DNA of 64,000 bases from Desulfarculaceae bacterium. GTDB lineage: Bacteria; Desulfobacterota; Desulfarculia; Desulfarculales; Desulfarculaceae. Of this stretch, positions 48,882 to 58,886 are shown in pieces. Location: positions 62,001-126,000 of the forward strand of contig JAHLKT010000005.1 in NCBI GenBank assembly GCA_020444545.1. The letters are read 5' to 3'. How positions within the stretch are numbered: the first letter of the stretch is position 1; each line of letters starts with the position of its first letter. The notes beneath the pieces were generated by a model. That model worked only from the letters and a program-made list of their open reading frames with translations, ran no database searches and was not told where the DNA came from. The position numbers were made by a program, and so were the translations under genes.

Positions 48882-48955
48882 TTGACGTACGGCCTTTTGG
48901 CAGATAAGAATGCCGCCAAGGTTAAAATCTGCTAATTATCTGGTTATAACCAGAT
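48882..48955 (+). promoter_or_regulatory. Promoter and perfect palindrome before the Na/Pi cotransporter gene
   Basis: TTGACG (48882-48887) and TAAGAA (48905-48910) are 17 bases apart. Downstream, ATCTGGTTATAACCAGAT (48938-48955) is a perfect 18-base palindrome inside the predicted leader. It could be an operator or an mRNA hairpin. It ends 21 bases before the GTG start. Confidence 0.55.
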
Positions 48956-48976
48956 TACAAGGCTGCCCGCATAAAC

Positions 48977-50659
48977 GTGAATCTCACTGAAATTATTATC
49001 CAGGCCGTGGGAGGCCTTGGCCTGTTCCTGCTGGGCATGAAGCTCATGTCCGAGGGACTCCAGAAGGTGGCTGGCGATCGCCTGCGCACTTTTTTGGAGG
49101 CGGTGAGCAACCGCCGGGTCATCGGCTGCCTCACCGGCGCCCTGGTCACGGCAGTAGTGCAGTCCTCCTCGGTGACCACCGTCACCCTGGTGGGCTTTGT
49201 CAACGCCGGCCTCATGAACCTCACCCAGGCGGTGGGCGTAGTCATCGGGGCCAACGTAGGCACCACCATCACCGCTCAGCTCATCGCCTTCAAGATCAGC
49301 GATATTGCCCTGCCTTGCGTGGCCATCGGCGTGGGGTTCAAGTTCTTCGCCAAGCGGCGCAAGTGGCGCTACGTCGGCGAGATCATCTTGGGCTTCGGCC
49401 TGCTGTTCTACGGCATGGAGCTGATGAAGAACGGCTTCAAGCCGCTTCGCACCCATCCCGAGTTCATCGCCTTCTTCACCAAGTTCGACGCGGGCAGCAC
49501 CGGGGGCATCCTGCTCTGCGTGCTCACCGGCACGGTGCTCACCGTATTGGTGCAGTCATCCTCGGCCACGGTGGGCATTACCATGGCCCTGGCCAGCCAG
49601 GGGCTGTTGAACCTGCCGGGATCGGTGGCCCTGATCCTGGGTGACAACATCGGCACCACCATCACCGCCCAGCTGGCGGCCATTGGCAGCAACATCCACG
49701 CCCGGCGTGTGGCCATGGCCCATACCATATTCAATGTCCTGGGCGTGTTGTTCATCGTGGTCCTGTTCCATCCCTTCGTGGAGGTGGTTTCCTGGTCCAC
49801 CAGCCACCTGCTGGGCACCGGCCCGGCCGAGGCCATGGTGTCGGGTGAACAGCCCAACATCTCGCGCTACATCGCCAACGCCCACACCATATTCAACGTC
49901 GTCAACTGCATCCTGTTCCTGTTCCTGTTGAACTTCCTGGTAAAGGCCTCCATCAAGCTGACCCCGGGCAAGGAGCCGGAGGTGGCCCTACAGGATCTGG
50001 GCCGCCCAGTGCACCTGGACTTCAAATTCGTGGACAACCCCTCGGTGGCCCTGGCCCAGGCCCGCGAGGAGGCGGTGCGCATGGGGCGCCTGGCCCAGGT
50101 CATGTACCGTGACGTGACCGACGTGCTGTTCAACCGCAAGCTGGAAAACCTGGCCCGCTGGAAGCAGTCCGAGGAAGCCCTGGATAACCTGCAGCGCTCC
50201 ATCACCGAGTTTTTGGTGCAGGTGAGCCAGGGGGCCATCACTGAGTCCGATAGCCGCGAGGTGAACTCGCTCTTGCGCATGGTCAACAACTTCGAGCGGG
50301 TGGGCGACGCCACCGAAAACCTGGCCGAACTTACCGAAGAGATGTTGGAGAACAAGCTGGAGCTGGCCGAGCGCGGCATGGATGACTACAGGACCATTCG
50401 CAACAAGGTGGGCCGCTTCCTGGAGATGGTCACCACCGCGGCGGGCGAGCGTCACCGCGAGGTCATGGACACGGCCAAGGTCATGGAGGACGAGATCAAC
50501 TTCATGCGCGACCAGATGCGCGACGACTATCTGGGCCGTCTGCGCTCCGGGGTATGCACCGTGGACCCGGGCCTGGTGTTCGTGGACATGCTGGCCAACT
50601 TCGAGAAGGTGGGCGACTATTGCTACAACATCGCCCAGGCCGTGGCTGGAGAGCGTTAG
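48977..50659 (+). CDS. Na/Pi cotransporter family protein with PhoU-like domain
   Basis: 560 aa, GTG start. It has two inverted NptA repeats with the QSSS motifs (VTAVVQSSSVTTVTLVGFVN and VLVQSSSATVGITMALAS), GANVGTTITAQ and GDNIGTTITAQ, and about eight membrane helices. The last ~190 residues are a cytoplasmic PhoU-like helical bundle (SLLRMVNNFERVGDATENLA, FVDMLANFEKVGDYCYN) with the E-x-x-x-D metal-binding pattern. It imports phosphate with sodium. It is monocistronic, with its own palindrome-containing leader. Confidence 0.93.
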   Translation: MNLTEIIIQAVGGLGLFLLGMKLMSEGLQKVAGDRLRTFLEAVSNRRVIGCLTGALVTAVVQSSSVTTVTLVGFVNAGLMNLTQAVGVVIGANVGTTITAQLIAFKISDIALPCVAIGVGFKFFAKRRKWRYVGEIILGFGLLFYGMELMKNGFKPLRTHPEFIAFFTKFDAGSTGGILLCVLTGTVLTVLVQSSSATVGITMALASQGLLNLPGSVALILGDNIGTTITAQLAAIGSNIHARRVAMAHTIFNVLGVLFIVVLFHPFVEVVSWSTSHLLGTGPAEAMVSGEQPNISRYIANAHTIFNVVNCILFLFLLNFLVKASIKLTPGKEPEVALQDLGRPVHLDFKFVDNPSVALAQAREEAVRMGRLAQVMYRDVTDVLFNRKLENLARWKQSEEALDNLQRSITEFLVQVSQGAITESDSREVNSLLRMVNNFERVGDATENLAELTEEMLENKLELAERGMDDYRTIRNKVGRFLEMVTTAAGERHREVMDTAKVMEDEINFMRDQMRDDYLGRLRSGVCTVDPGLVFVDMLANFEKVGDYCYNIAQAVAGER

Positions 50660-50747
50660 CCGATCAACCGGCCGCTTGCCGGCGGAGAGCATTCACTCCG
50701 CTCGGTTGGCCGTAGAAAAAGTTTGGAAATAAAGAATTCCTGGGTGG

Positions 50748-50770
50748 CCTCGACAGCTCCGCTGTCGAGG
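50748..50770. terminator. Hairpin downstream of the Na/Pi cotransporter gene
   Basis: The CCTCGACAGC / GCTGTCGAGG stem, loop TCC, lies 89 bases after the stop and has no T-tract. It may mark the transcript end. Confidence 0.4.
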
Positions 50771-50908
50771 TCGCGTAGCTTTGGCGGAGCGACAAGAGGT
50801 CCGGCTAATCGCTTCGCCCCAACCCGGCGGCCTGCCAGCTGCTCGGACGCAGGGAGAAACCGTCCCGCCGTCCGCGCCTCATCCCGTTTGGTAATTATGA
50901 GTTTTGTT

Positions 50909-50935
50909 GGCCCCGATAGCTATGCTATCGGGGTT
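50909..50935. repeat. GGCCCCGATAG hairpin, second copy
   Basis: CCCCGATAG / CTATCGGGG with a 5-base loop, matching the stem at 2627-2653. Both lie just downstream of a minus-strand gene in a convergent gap. Confidence 0.5.
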
Positions 50936-51023
50936 GCGCGGCTCTGAGCCGGGCAACGAGAAATCCGGTGGGGCGCTCCAGGCAGCCGAGGGGCCGGGGC
51001 AGCCCAAAAGCTTGCGCTACGCT

Positions 51024-51506
51024 TTATGCTTCTCCGCCGCGTATCTTGGCCCCGCAGGCCCCGCACTCGGTGCTGAACCAATAGCCGCGCCAACCGCACT
51101 CCGGGCAGTCGCTGCGCTTCTCCTGAGCGGCCACCCAGGCCGCGGGGCCGTGCTCCCGCAAAAAATTCAGGTCCTCGATCACCCGCTCGTGGTGGCACAC
51201 GCCGTTGACCACGTGCTCACGGGAGAACGCCTCCAGCCGCGCGCAGGGGAAGTCTTCGCACTGGAAGCACCAGGTGACGCCGTGGCTCGCCGAGCAGCCG
51301 CGGAAGCCGTGCTTGCACTCCTGGCATTCCGGGGCCACCCGCTCGGAGAGGCAGCCGTCGCAGGCCAGTTCCTCGGCCGGGCGGCCGCCGGCCCGGCTCA
51401 AGGCCCGCATCTGGGCCTCGTCGCCCACGCGGTGGGCCAGGTAATGGGGGCAATCCCCGCAATAGAGACCGCAGATCCCGGTCAGCTTTTCAGCGCTCCC
51501 AGCCAT
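51024..51506 (-). CDS. DUF3795 cysteine-rich protein, copy 2
   Basis: 160 aa. DUF3795 core: CGLYCGDCPHYLAHRV, then CDGCLSERVAPECQECKHGF, CSASHGVTWCFQCEDFPC. It also has a C-terminal zinc ribbon (CPECGWRGYWFSTECGACG) that copy 1 at 39126 lacks. Function unknown; metal binding is very likely. It is the last of a minus-strand run with the DUF1285-like, dtd and larB genes, 25 bases after the DUF1285-like stop. Confidence 0.85.
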   Translation of the reverse strand: MAGSAEKLTGICGLYCGDCPHYLAHRVGDEAQMRALSRAGGRPAEELACDGCLSERVAPECQECKHGFRGCSASHGVTWCFQCEDFPCARLEAFSREHVVNGVCHHERVIEDLNFLREHGPAAWVAAQEKRSDCPECGWRGYWFSTECGACGAKIRGGEA

Positions 51507-51531
51507 GAACCGCCCCCCAACTTGGCTCGAC

Positions 51532-52020
51532 TCAAGCCTCGCTGCCCAGCTCCCACTTCTTGCCGCCCAGCTCCAGGGCGAAGCCGTCGCCCGCTTCCAC
51601 GATCTTTTCGGCCAGCTGGTAATAGGCCTGGCGCAAAAAGCGCGCCGGAAAAGCGCCGTTCTTCACGGTGCAGTAGATGATCTCGTTGTCGCCCATGCGT
51701 AGGGTGGCCGGGTCCAGGGCCTCGCTGCTGCCGTCGTTCAGGCTGACGGTGGCGCCCTCGCCCTGGAACACCACCCGGTTCACCACGAAGAAGGTGTCGG
51801 CCACCTCCAGCTCGCAGCTTTTGCCGTCGATGGTCACCACGTAGTGCCCGTCCTCAAGGCGCACCGAGTCGTAGATCAGCTTGATGATGGTGGGGTGCAC
51901 CATGGGCCGCCCGGCCGAGGACATCTGGCCCTCGGGGCTCACCTGTATCTGACAGGGCGGGTAGATGCCAGTCCAGCCCTCGGGGATGTACTTGTTCAGG
52001 TCGGGTAGCTCGTCGCTCAC
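51532..52020 (-). CDS. DUF1285-like protein
   Basis: 162 aa from the GTG at 52020, which shares one base with the dtd stop (TAGTG). The pattern PPCQIQVSPEGQMSSAGRPM, then IIKLIYDSVRLEDGHYVVTI and a beta-rich second half resembles DUF1285 (WYYNGxPIxR type) but is divergent. An ORF continues upstream in frame, but that part overlaps dtd and is a shadow. Function unknown; it is translationally coupled to dtd. Confidence 0.65.
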   Translation of the reverse strand: MSDELPDLNKYIPEGWTGIYPPCQIQVSPEGQMSSAGRPMVHPTIIKLIYDSVRLEDGHYVVTIDGKSCELEVADTFFVVNRVVFQGEGATVSLNDGSSEALDPATLRMGDNEIIYCTVKNGAFPARFLRQAYYQLAEKIVEAGDGFALELGGKKWELGSEA

Positions 52021-52469
52021 TAGAACCTCTTTTCCGTGTCCACCAACAAGGTCACCGGCCCGGAGTTTACCAGGCTCACCTCCATCATGGCCCCGAACAC
52101 GCCGGTGGCGGTGGTGAGGCCCAGATGGTTCAGCTCGGCCACAAAGGCCTCGTACAGGGGCTCGGCCGCCTCGCCCCCGGCGGCGCGCACGAAAGACGGC
52201 CGCCGTCCCTTGGCGCAGTCGCCCCACAGGGTGAACTGGCTCACCACCAGCACCTCGCCGCCCGTGTCGCTCACCGACAGGTTGAGCTTGTCGTTGTCGT
52301 CGGGGAAGATGCGCAGGCCCGCAATCTTGTTGGCCAGCCAGGAGGCCTGCTCGGGCCCGTCCTCCTGGCTCACGCCCAGGAGCACCATGAGCCCCGGGCC
52401 GATGCTGCCCACGACCTGGCCCTCCACCTCCACCGAGGCGCGGCTTACTCTCTGAACCACCGCTCGCAT
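52020..52469 (-). CDS. dtd: D-aminoacyl-tRNA deacylase
   Basis: 149 aa, standard size. [20 protein letters not shown] begins the family. The catalytic motif is [19 protein letters not shown] (SQFTL) and the C-terminal [11 protein letters not shown] matches the cross-subunit GP motif region. It removes D-amino acids from tRNA. The ATG at 52467-52469 follows the larB stop by two bases, so the genes are coupled. Confidence 0.95.
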   Translation of the reverse strand: MRAVVQRVSRASVEVEGQVVGSIGPGLMVLLGVSQEDGPEQASWLANKIAGLRIFPDDNDKLNLSVSDTGGEVLVVSQFTLWGDCAKGRRPSFVRAAGGEAAEPLYEAFVAELNHLGLTTATGVFGAMMEVSLVNSGPVTLLVDTEKRF

Positions 52470-52471
52470 GG

Positions 52472-53224
52472 CTACTCCAGGTGGTCGATGAGCCCGGCCA
52501 GGTAGCCCCCGCCAAAGCCGTTGTCGATGTTGACCACGCTCAGGCCCGGCGCGCAGGAGTTGAGCATGCCCAACAGCGCGGCCAGCCCGCCGAAGCTGGT
52601 GCCGTAACCCACGCTGGTGGGCACCGCCACCACCGGCTTGTCCACCATGCCCGCCACCACGCTGGGCAGCGCCCCCTCCATGCCCGCCACCACCACGAAG
52701 GCGCTGGCCCGCTCCAGGGCTCCGGCCGAGGCGGCCAGGCGGTGCAGCCCGCTCACCCCCACGTCGTAGACCGTCTCCACCGTGGAGCCCATGAGCCGGG
52801 CGGTCAGGGCGGCCTCGTTGGCCACGGGCAGATCGCTGGTCCCGGCGGCGATCACCACCACCACGCCCTTGCCGGGCCGGGGCGGGTCGGTGGCCAGAAG
52901 GCTCAGGCAGGCGCAGTCGGGGTGGTACTCCAGCTCGGGATAGGCGGCGCACACCTCCTCGGCCTTGGCCGGGTCCACCCGGGTCACCAAGACCGCCGCG
53001 CCCTGGCCGCGCAGGGCGTGGCCGATGGCCGTGATCTGCTCCGGGGTCTTGCCCGCGCCGTAGATCACCTCGGGGAAGCCCCGCCGGAGCACGCGGTGAT
53101 GGTCCACCTTGGCGAAGCCCAGGTCCTCGTAGGGCAACTTTTTCAGGCGCTCCACCGCGCTGGCCGGGGCCATGGCGCCGGAAGCCACCTGTTCCAAAAG
53201 TTCGGTCAACTTGTCCGAGTTCAC
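52472..53224 (-). CDS. larB: Nickel pincer cofactor biosynthesis protein LarB
   Basis: 250 aa from the GTG at 53224, with AAAGGA upstream. N-terminal helical part ([20 protein letters not shown]), then the carboxylase-like PurE-type domain: [58 protein letters not shown] and [20 protein letters not shown]. LarB carboxylates nicotinic acid adenine dinucleotide, the first step to the nickel-pincer cofactor. LarC and LarE are not in the window. Confidence 0.94.
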   Translation of the reverse strand: MNSDKLTELLEQVASGAMAPASAVERLKKLPYEDLGFAKVDHHRVLRRGFPEVIYGAGKTPEQITAIGHALRGQGAAVLVTRVDPAKAEEVCAAYPELEYHPDCACLSLLATDPPRPGKGVVVVIAAGTSDLPVANEAALTARLMGSTVETVYDVGVSGLHRLAASAGALERASAFVVVAGMEGALPSVVAGMVDKPVVAVPTSVGYGTSFGGLAALLGMLNSCAPGLSVVNIDNGFGGGYLAGLIDHLE

Positions 53225-53312
53225 CGGGCTTGTCCTTTCCGCGAGGCGTAAACTATATTTGAGCAAGGAAATATTCTAGCCCCTCATGGACGGAGGCGCA
53301 AACCGGCGAGCC

Positions 53313-54206
53313 ATGGAAAAGCAAAGCAATCAGCCCCCAGCCGCGTGGCTGGAAATTCGCCTGAGCGCCCCCGCCCCGGCCGCCGAGGCCGCGGCCGACT
53401 ACCTGATCTCCCTCACCGGCCAGGGCGTGATCCTGGACGACCCGGCCGAGGAGGGCGGGCCGGTCTTGGTGCGGGCCTTTCTTCAGGCTGGGCCCGAGCT
53501 GGTGGCCCAGCGCCACCAGCTGGAGCGCTACGCCCAGGAGCTGGCCGGCAGGAGCGGCGCGGTCAGCGTCGAGTTCGCGGACCTGCCCGTCGAGGACTGG
53601 GGAGGCGCCTGGAGGCGCTACTTCCACCCCCGCCTGGTCACCCGCCGCCTCATCGTGGCCCCGCCTTGGGAGGAGGCCTCCCCCGAGCCGGGCCAGGTCG
53701 TCCTGGTCATCGATCCGGGCCAGGCCTTCGGCACCGGCCAGCACCAAAGCACCCAGCTAATCCTGCGCCGTTTGGAGCGCCTGGCCGACAAGGCCGCCCT
53801 GCCGGGCAGGGTGCTGGACGTGGGCTGCGGCAGCGGCATCCTGTGCCTGGCCGCGCTCAAGTTCGGCGCGGGCCGCGCGGTGGGCATAGACCTGGACCCC
53901 GAGGCCGTGGCCGCCTGCCACGCCAACGCGGCCCTGAACCACCTGACCCACGGCATGGAGGTCAGCCTCACCCCCCTGGCCGAGATCGAGGAGCGCTTCC
54001 CCCTGGTGCTGGCCAACATCACCGCCATGGAGCTCTGCGGCCTGGCCGAGCCCCTGGCCCGGCATTTGGAGCCCGGCGGCGAGCTGGTGCTTTCCGGCCT
54101 GCTGGTGGATCAGATCCCCAAGGTGCGCGAGACCTTTGCGGCCCAGGGGCTTGAGCTGGTGGAGCAGGACTCCCTGGCGGGTTGGGCCAGCCTGGTGCTG
54201 ACGTGA
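53313..54206 (+). CDS. prmA: Ribosomal protein L11 methyltransferase
   Basis: About 297 aa. The N-terminal substrate-binding domain begins WLEIRLSAPAPAAEAAADYL. The methyltransferase part has VIDPGQAFGTGQHQSTQLIL, SAM motif I VLDVGCGSGILCLAALKFGA, GIDLDPEAV and LVLANITAMELC. It trimethylates L11. The start is uncertain: the ATG at 53313 has only a weak GGCGAG and an ATG at 53286 has nothing better. Its TGA overlaps the rsmE start. Confidence 0.93.
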   Translation: MEKQSNQPPAAWLEIRLSAPAPAAEAAADYLISLTGQGVILDDPAEEGGPVLVRAFLQAGPELVAQRHQLERYAQELAGRSGAVSVEFADLPVEDWGGAWRRYFHPRLVTRRLIVAPPWEEASPEPGQVVLVIDPGQAFGTGQHQSTQLILRRLERLADKAALPGRVLDVGCGSGILCLAALKFGAGRAVGIDLDPEAVAACHANAALNHLTHGMEVSLTPLAEIEERFPLVLANITAMELCGLAEPLARHLEPGGELVLSGLLVDQIPKVRETFAAQGLELVEQDSLAGWASLVLT

Positions 54207-54943
54207 GTTTGCGCCGCTTCCTGGTTCCCCCCGGCTCCCTGGCCCCGGGCGAAGCCGAGCTGCCTCCCGAGGAGGCGGCCCACGCCCGCAAGGTGCTGCG
54301 TCTCGCGCCCGGCGAGGCGGTGGAGCTCATCGACGGGGAGGGCGCCCGCGCTGGCGGCAGGCTAACCCGCCTGGACAAGCGCGGCGGCGCGGTGATGGTC
54401 GAGGCGGTGGATGAGGCCCCGGCCCCCGCCCCCCTTTTGGTGCTCTGCCCCGGCCTGCTCAAGGCCCCGGCCATGGAGCTCATCGCGGTCAAGCTAACCG
54501 AGCTGGCCTGCGACCAGGTGCGCCCGGTGCAGAGCGCCCGGGCAGTGCCCCGGCTCAAGGACGCGGCCGCCAAGCAGGAGCGCTGGTCCCGTTTGGCCCG
54601 CCAGGCCCTCAAGCAATGCGGCGCGGCCCGCGCCCCCCGCTTTGCCGAGCCCGCGCCCCTGGCCGAGGTCCTGGCCGCCGCGCCGGACGATGCCCTCAAG
54701 CTCCTACTCTACGAAGGCGAGAAGCGCACAACCCTGGCCCAGGCCATTGCCGGGGCCGCCACGCCCCGCGAGGTCTGGGCGCTGATCGGCCCGGAGGGCG
54801 GCTTCGCGCCCGAAGAGGCCGAGGCCGCCCAAGCGGCGGGCTTCATCTCCTGCGGCCTGCCCCACACCATCCTACGGGCCGAGACCGCCTGCCTGGCCGT
54901 GGCCAGCGTGATCCGCTTCGGCAGGGAGTGGGACCGTGGCTAG
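54203..54943 (+). CDS. rsmE: 16S rRNA (uracil(1498)-N(3))-methyltransferase
   Basis: 246 aa, GTG start overlapping the prmA stop. N-terminal PUA-like region LRRFLVPPGSLAPGEAELPP with HARKVLRLAPGE. The SPOUT knot has ALIGPEGGFAPEEAEAAQAA and LPHTILRAETACLAVASVIR, the two signature motifs of RsmE. It methylates U1498 in the small ribosomal subunit. The prmA-rsmE order is common. Confidence 0.95.
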   Translation: MSLRRFLVPPGSLAPGEAELPPEEAAHARKVLRLAPGEAVELIDGEGARAGGRLTRLDKRGGAVMVEAVDEAPAPAPLLVLCPGLLKAPAMELIAVKLTELACDQVRPVQSARAVPRLKDAAAKQERWSRLARQALKQCGAARAPRFAEPAPLAEVLAAAPDDALKLLLYEGEKRTTLAQAIAGAATPREVWALIGPEGGFAPEEAEAAQAAGFISCGLPHTILRAETACLAVASVIRFGREWDRG

Positions 54944-55724
54944 GCCTTTCGAGACCCTGCCCCCCGCGCTCACCCGCCTGGGGCCGCCGCCCGGCCAAGC
55001 CAAGCGCGAGGTGCTGTTCATCCACGGCGCCTGGGGCGGGGCCTGGGTGTGGGAGGGCCTGGCCGAAGCCGTGGCCGAGGCGGGCTACGGGGTGAACCTC
55101 ATTGAGCAGCCGGGCCACGGGGACGACCCCTGGGACCTGCCTTGGGCCACCAGCATCAAGGACTACGCCGACCTGAGCCGCCGGGCCGCCGCCTCGCTGG
55201 ACCGGCCTGTGCTGGTGGGCCATTCCATGGGCGGCTGGCAAGTGCAGAAGCTCTGGGAGGTGGTGGATTTGCCCGGCGTGCTCCTGGCCCCCTTGCCGGA
55301 CACCGGCCTGCCCTGGAGCACCTTCCTTAAGCTGGTGCTCAGCTACCCCTGGCGCATGACCCAAGTGCTCCTGGGCCGCCCCCTGGCCATCGGCAACGCG
55401 GCAATGGCCCGCCGCCTGTTCTTCTCTAGATTGGACGACGCGCCCGTGGAGGAGCATTGCGCCCGCCTGGTGCCCGAGCCCGCCCGAGTGTGCCTGGACA
55501 TGGCCCTGGGCCTGGCCCGGGCCCGCCCCAAACCCGGCAGGGAGCCCCGCTTGCTCATCGCCGGAACGGCAGACTACTTCATCCCGCCCTCTCGGGAAAA
55601 GCGCCTGGCCGACGCCCTGGGAGCCCGCTATGTGGAGCTAAAAGGCCTGCCCCACGACCTCTGGCTGGAAGACCCTGAGGGTAGGGTGCGCAAGCTCCTG
55701 CTGGAGTTTTTGGAGAGTTTGTAA
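54936..55724 (+). CDS. Alpha/beta hydrolase
   Basis: 262 aa, GTG start overlapping rsmE by eight bases. The oxyanion region is LFIHGAWGGAWVWEGLAEAV. The nucleophile elbow LVGHSMGGWQV carries the Ser. Late Asp and His are in IAGTADYFIPPSREK and LKGLPHDLWLED, completing a triad. Similar to the HGxWxGxWxW group of small esterases. Substrate unknown. Confidence 0.88.
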   Translation: MARPFETLPPALTRLGPPPGQAKREVLFIHGAWGGAWVWEGLAEAVAEAGYGVNLIEQPGHGDDPWDLPWATSIKDYADLSRRAAASLDRPVLVGHSMGGWQVQKLWEVVDLPGVLLAPLPDTGLPWSTFLKLVLSYPWRMTQVLLGRPLAIGNAAMARRLFFSRLDDAPVEEHCARLVPEPARVCLDMALGLARARPKPGREPRLLIAGTADYFIPPSREKRLADALGARYVELKGLPHDLWLEDPEGRVRKLLLEFLESL

Positions 55725-55787
55725 AAACAGACAGGAGAGGGCCAAGGCCCGTATCCGCCTCCGCGTGGGCTCACCAAACAGACACTT

Positions 55788-55830
55788 GTCATTGCGAGGA
55801 GCGGCCTTCCAGCCGCGACGCGGCAATCTC
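55788..55830. repeat. TCATTGCGAGG-type dispersed repeat, second copy
   Basis: GTCATTGCGAGGAGCGGCC and CGCGGCAATCTC enclose a GC-rich imperfect palindrome, matching the ends of 34700-34772. Confidence 0.65.
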
Positions 55831-55890
55831 TGCCCGTCAGCAGGCCCCATCAATACTGGCCCAAACGCCAGAGAGCAAATCTAGCCAATG

Positions 55891-55964
55891 TAGGGGCGGG
55901 GTTCATCCCCGCCCAAGAGCGCCGCGCCAAAACAAAAAGGGCGGGGATCAACCCCGCCCCTGCA
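55891..55964. repeat. Paired GGGGCGGGG inverted repeat element
   Basis: TAGGGGCGGGGTTCATCCCC and GGGGATCAACCCCGCCCC lie about 20 bases apart. Each half is itself a hairpin (GGGCGGGG / CCCCGCCC), and the outer arms pair with each other. It is the last feature before the liv genes and can act as a bidirectional terminator. Confidence 0.65.
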
Positions 55965-55998
55965 TTCCCATTTTCAAAACCCGCCTTGGCTGTGCCGC

Positions 55999-56765
<767 letters not shown>

Positions 56766-56766
<1 letters not shown>

Positions 56767-57554
56767 CAGGCCGCTCCCGCCACCGAGTCTTCGCCCAGGT
56801 AGGCCTTGAGCACCTCGGGATGATTCTGCACCTCTTCGGGCTTGCCGTGGGCGATGGGCTCGCCGTAGTTGAGCACCATCACGTCGTCGGAAACCTCCAT
56901 GACCAGGCGCATGTCGTGCTCGATCACCAATAGGGTGATGCCCAGCTCCTCCTTGATGTCGCCCAGCCAGATCATGAGATCCTGCTTTTCCTCCATGTTC
57001 ATGCCCGCCACCGGCTCGTCCAAAAGCAGCACGTCCGGCTCGGTGGCCAGGGCCCGGCCCAGCTCCACCACCTTCTGGGTGCCGTAAGGCAGGCCGCCCA
57101 CGAAACGGTCCCGCGCGTGTTGCAGGTCCAGAAAATCGATGATCTCCTCGACCTTCTGGCGGTGGGCTATCTCCTCGGCCGCGGCCTTGCTGCCCCGGCG
57201 GAAGAAGGTGCTCCCGCTCCAGACCCCGCCGCGCATGTGCAAATGGCGGCCCAGGAGCAGGTTGTCCATGGTGGACATCTTGTTGAACAGCTCGATGTTC
57301 TGGAAGGTGCGTCCCAGGCCCAGGGCGGCGATCTTGTAGGGCTTCATGCCGTTGATGCGCTGGCCCTTGAAGCGGACCTCGCCGCCGGTGGGCTTGTAGA
57401 GCCCGGTGATGCAGTTGAAAAGCGTCGTCTTGCCCGCGCCGTTGGGGCCGATCACCGCGGTGATGGAGCCCTGCTCCAGGCTGAGCGAAACGTGGTCCAG
57501 GGCGGTGATCCCGCCGAAGACCATGGACAGGTTGTCTATCTCCAGGATGGCCAT
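56766..57554 (-). CDS. livG: Branched-chain amino acid ABC transporter ATPase LivG
   Basis: 262 aa. Walker A IGPNGAGKTTLFN, signature region LPYGTQKVVELGRALATEPD, Walker B LLLDEPVAGMN, switch His LLVIEHD. The LPYGTQK loop replaces the canonical LSGGQ, as in LivG. The insertion RHLHMRGGVWSGSTFFRRGS is the family's extra loop. Second ATPase of the transporter. Confidence 0.94.
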
Positions 57555-57622
57555 GAAGCTCCCGGCTGTCTAGAGGCCCCGCCCGGAAGCCCGCGGGGGG
57601 CCTCCGGGCGGAGCTTGGTTTA

Positions 57623-58822
57623 TCAGTCGATCTTGAGCCAGCCGGAGAGGCGCTTGCCCTTGCCGTAGGTGACCTTCTTGCCCTTGACCATCACGATGCC
57701 GGGCACGCACTTGGCCAGGAACACCTGCTTGATGCCCTGGCGGCGCTCGGCGCTGTAGGTGATGGGGCCCATGATGCCCTGGAAGTCCTTGAGGGTCTCC
57801 ATGGCCTTGACGAAGTTGTCCACGCTCAGGTCCTTGCCCGCGCGCTTGATGCCTTCGACCATGGGCTCCACGAAGCCGAAGCCGGCATAGAAGAACACGC
57901 CCCAGCGCTCCTTGGGGGCGTACTTCTGCTGGGCCCGGTGATACTTGAGCATCAGCTTGTTGGTGCTGTCGGGCAGCTCGGCGAAGTTGCCGAAGATGGT
58001 GTCCTTCCACAGGCCCTTGGTGATCTTGAACATCAGGGCCACGTCGCTCAGGGTGGAGCAGGCCATCCACTGCGGGCGGTAGCCCAGCTTGGCCGAGGTG
58101 CCCAGCATGATGGCGGCGTGCTTGGGGTACACCCACATGATCACCGCGTCGGCCCCGGACTTCTTAAGCTTCATCACGTGGCTAGCCAGGTCGGTCTCGC
58201 CCACCTCCACCGGAACGTCGGCGGCCAGCTTCATGCCCCGCTTCTTCAGCTCGCGCAGGCATCCCTCCAGGCCGCCCTTGCCGTAGTCGTCGTTCTGGTA
58301 GAAGAAGGCGATCTTCTTCTTCTTCATGGTGTCGATGGCGTAGGCGGTGAGAATCTGGGCCTCATCCGGATACAGGGGATACACGCCGAAGATGGTCTTC
58401 TTGGGCGGCTGGGTCCAGTGCGGGCTGCCGGTGGCCATGCCTACCCAGGGGATGTTGTTCTTGATGATGTAGGGCATCACCGCCATGCCCGGGCTGGTGC
58501 CCACGCCGCAGGCAAAGCCCCAGATCTTTTCCTGCTCCCACAGCTCCTTGGCGATGGCCTTGGTGCGGTTGGGGTTGTAGCCGTCGTCGCGCAGGTAATA
58601 CTTGATCTTGCGGCCGTTGATGCCGCCCTCGGCGTTAAGCAGGTCAAAGTAGACCCCGGTGCCCCGGGCCACCGCGCCCCACAGGGCGGCCGGGCCGGTC
58701 TGGGGGCCCCACTGCCCGATGCGGATCTCGGTGTCGGTTACGCCCTGCACCGGTCCGGCCCAGGCCGCGCCGGCCACGGCCAAGGCCGCGATCACCAGCG
58801 CCAATACCATAAACTTCTTCAT
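57623..58822 (-). CDS. Branched-chain amino acid ABC transporter substrate-binding protein
   Basis: About 399 aa from the ATG that begins MKKFMVLALVIAALAVAGAA, a signal peptide. The mature protein is a two-lobed type I binding fold (VTDTEIRIGQWGPQTGPAAL, then GGINGRKIKYYLRDDGYNPN). It is periplasmic. The ligand may be an amino acid, amide, urea or aromatic acid; sequence does not decide. It lies between livG and livH on the same strand. Confidence 0.9.
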   Translation of the reverse strand: MKKFMVLALVIAALAVAGAAWAGPVQGVTDTEIRIGQWGPQTGPAALWGAVARGTGVYFDLLNAEGGINGRKIKYYLRDDGYNPNRTKAIAKELWEQEKIWGFACGVGTSPGMAVMPYIIKNNIPWVGMATGSPHWTQPPKKTIFGVYPLYPDEAQILTAYAIDTMKKKKIAFFYQNDDYGKGGLEGCLRELKKRGMKLAADVPVEVGETDLASHVMKLKKSGADAVIMWVYPKHAAIMLGTSAKLGYRPQWMACSTLSDVALMFKITKGLWKDTIFGNFAELPDSTNKLMLKYHRAQQKYAPKERWGVFFYAGFGFVEPMVEGIKRAGKDLSVDNFVKAMETLKDFQGIMGPITYSAERRQGIKQVFLAKCVPGIVMVKGKKVTYGKGKRLSGWLKID

Positions 58823-58886
58823 GATCCCTCCTCCCATGAAATTAGCCTTGAAAAAAAGCCGTCGCGGCCGGCAACCCCCCGGCCGC

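Larger units (their letters stand above)
50660..51023. other. Convergent intergenic region with two hairpins
   Basis: 364 bases. A perfect 10-bp stem with a 3-base loop lies at 50748-50770 (CCTCGACAGC / GCTGTCGAGG), and the CCCCGATAG hairpin at 50909-50935. No gene is evident. Confidence 0.6.

Noticed and set aside
51532-52515. 327-aa minus-strand ORF covering dtd and the downstream gene
   Set aside because: Its upstream half is an out-of-frame shadow of dtd. The real gene starts at the GTG at 52020.
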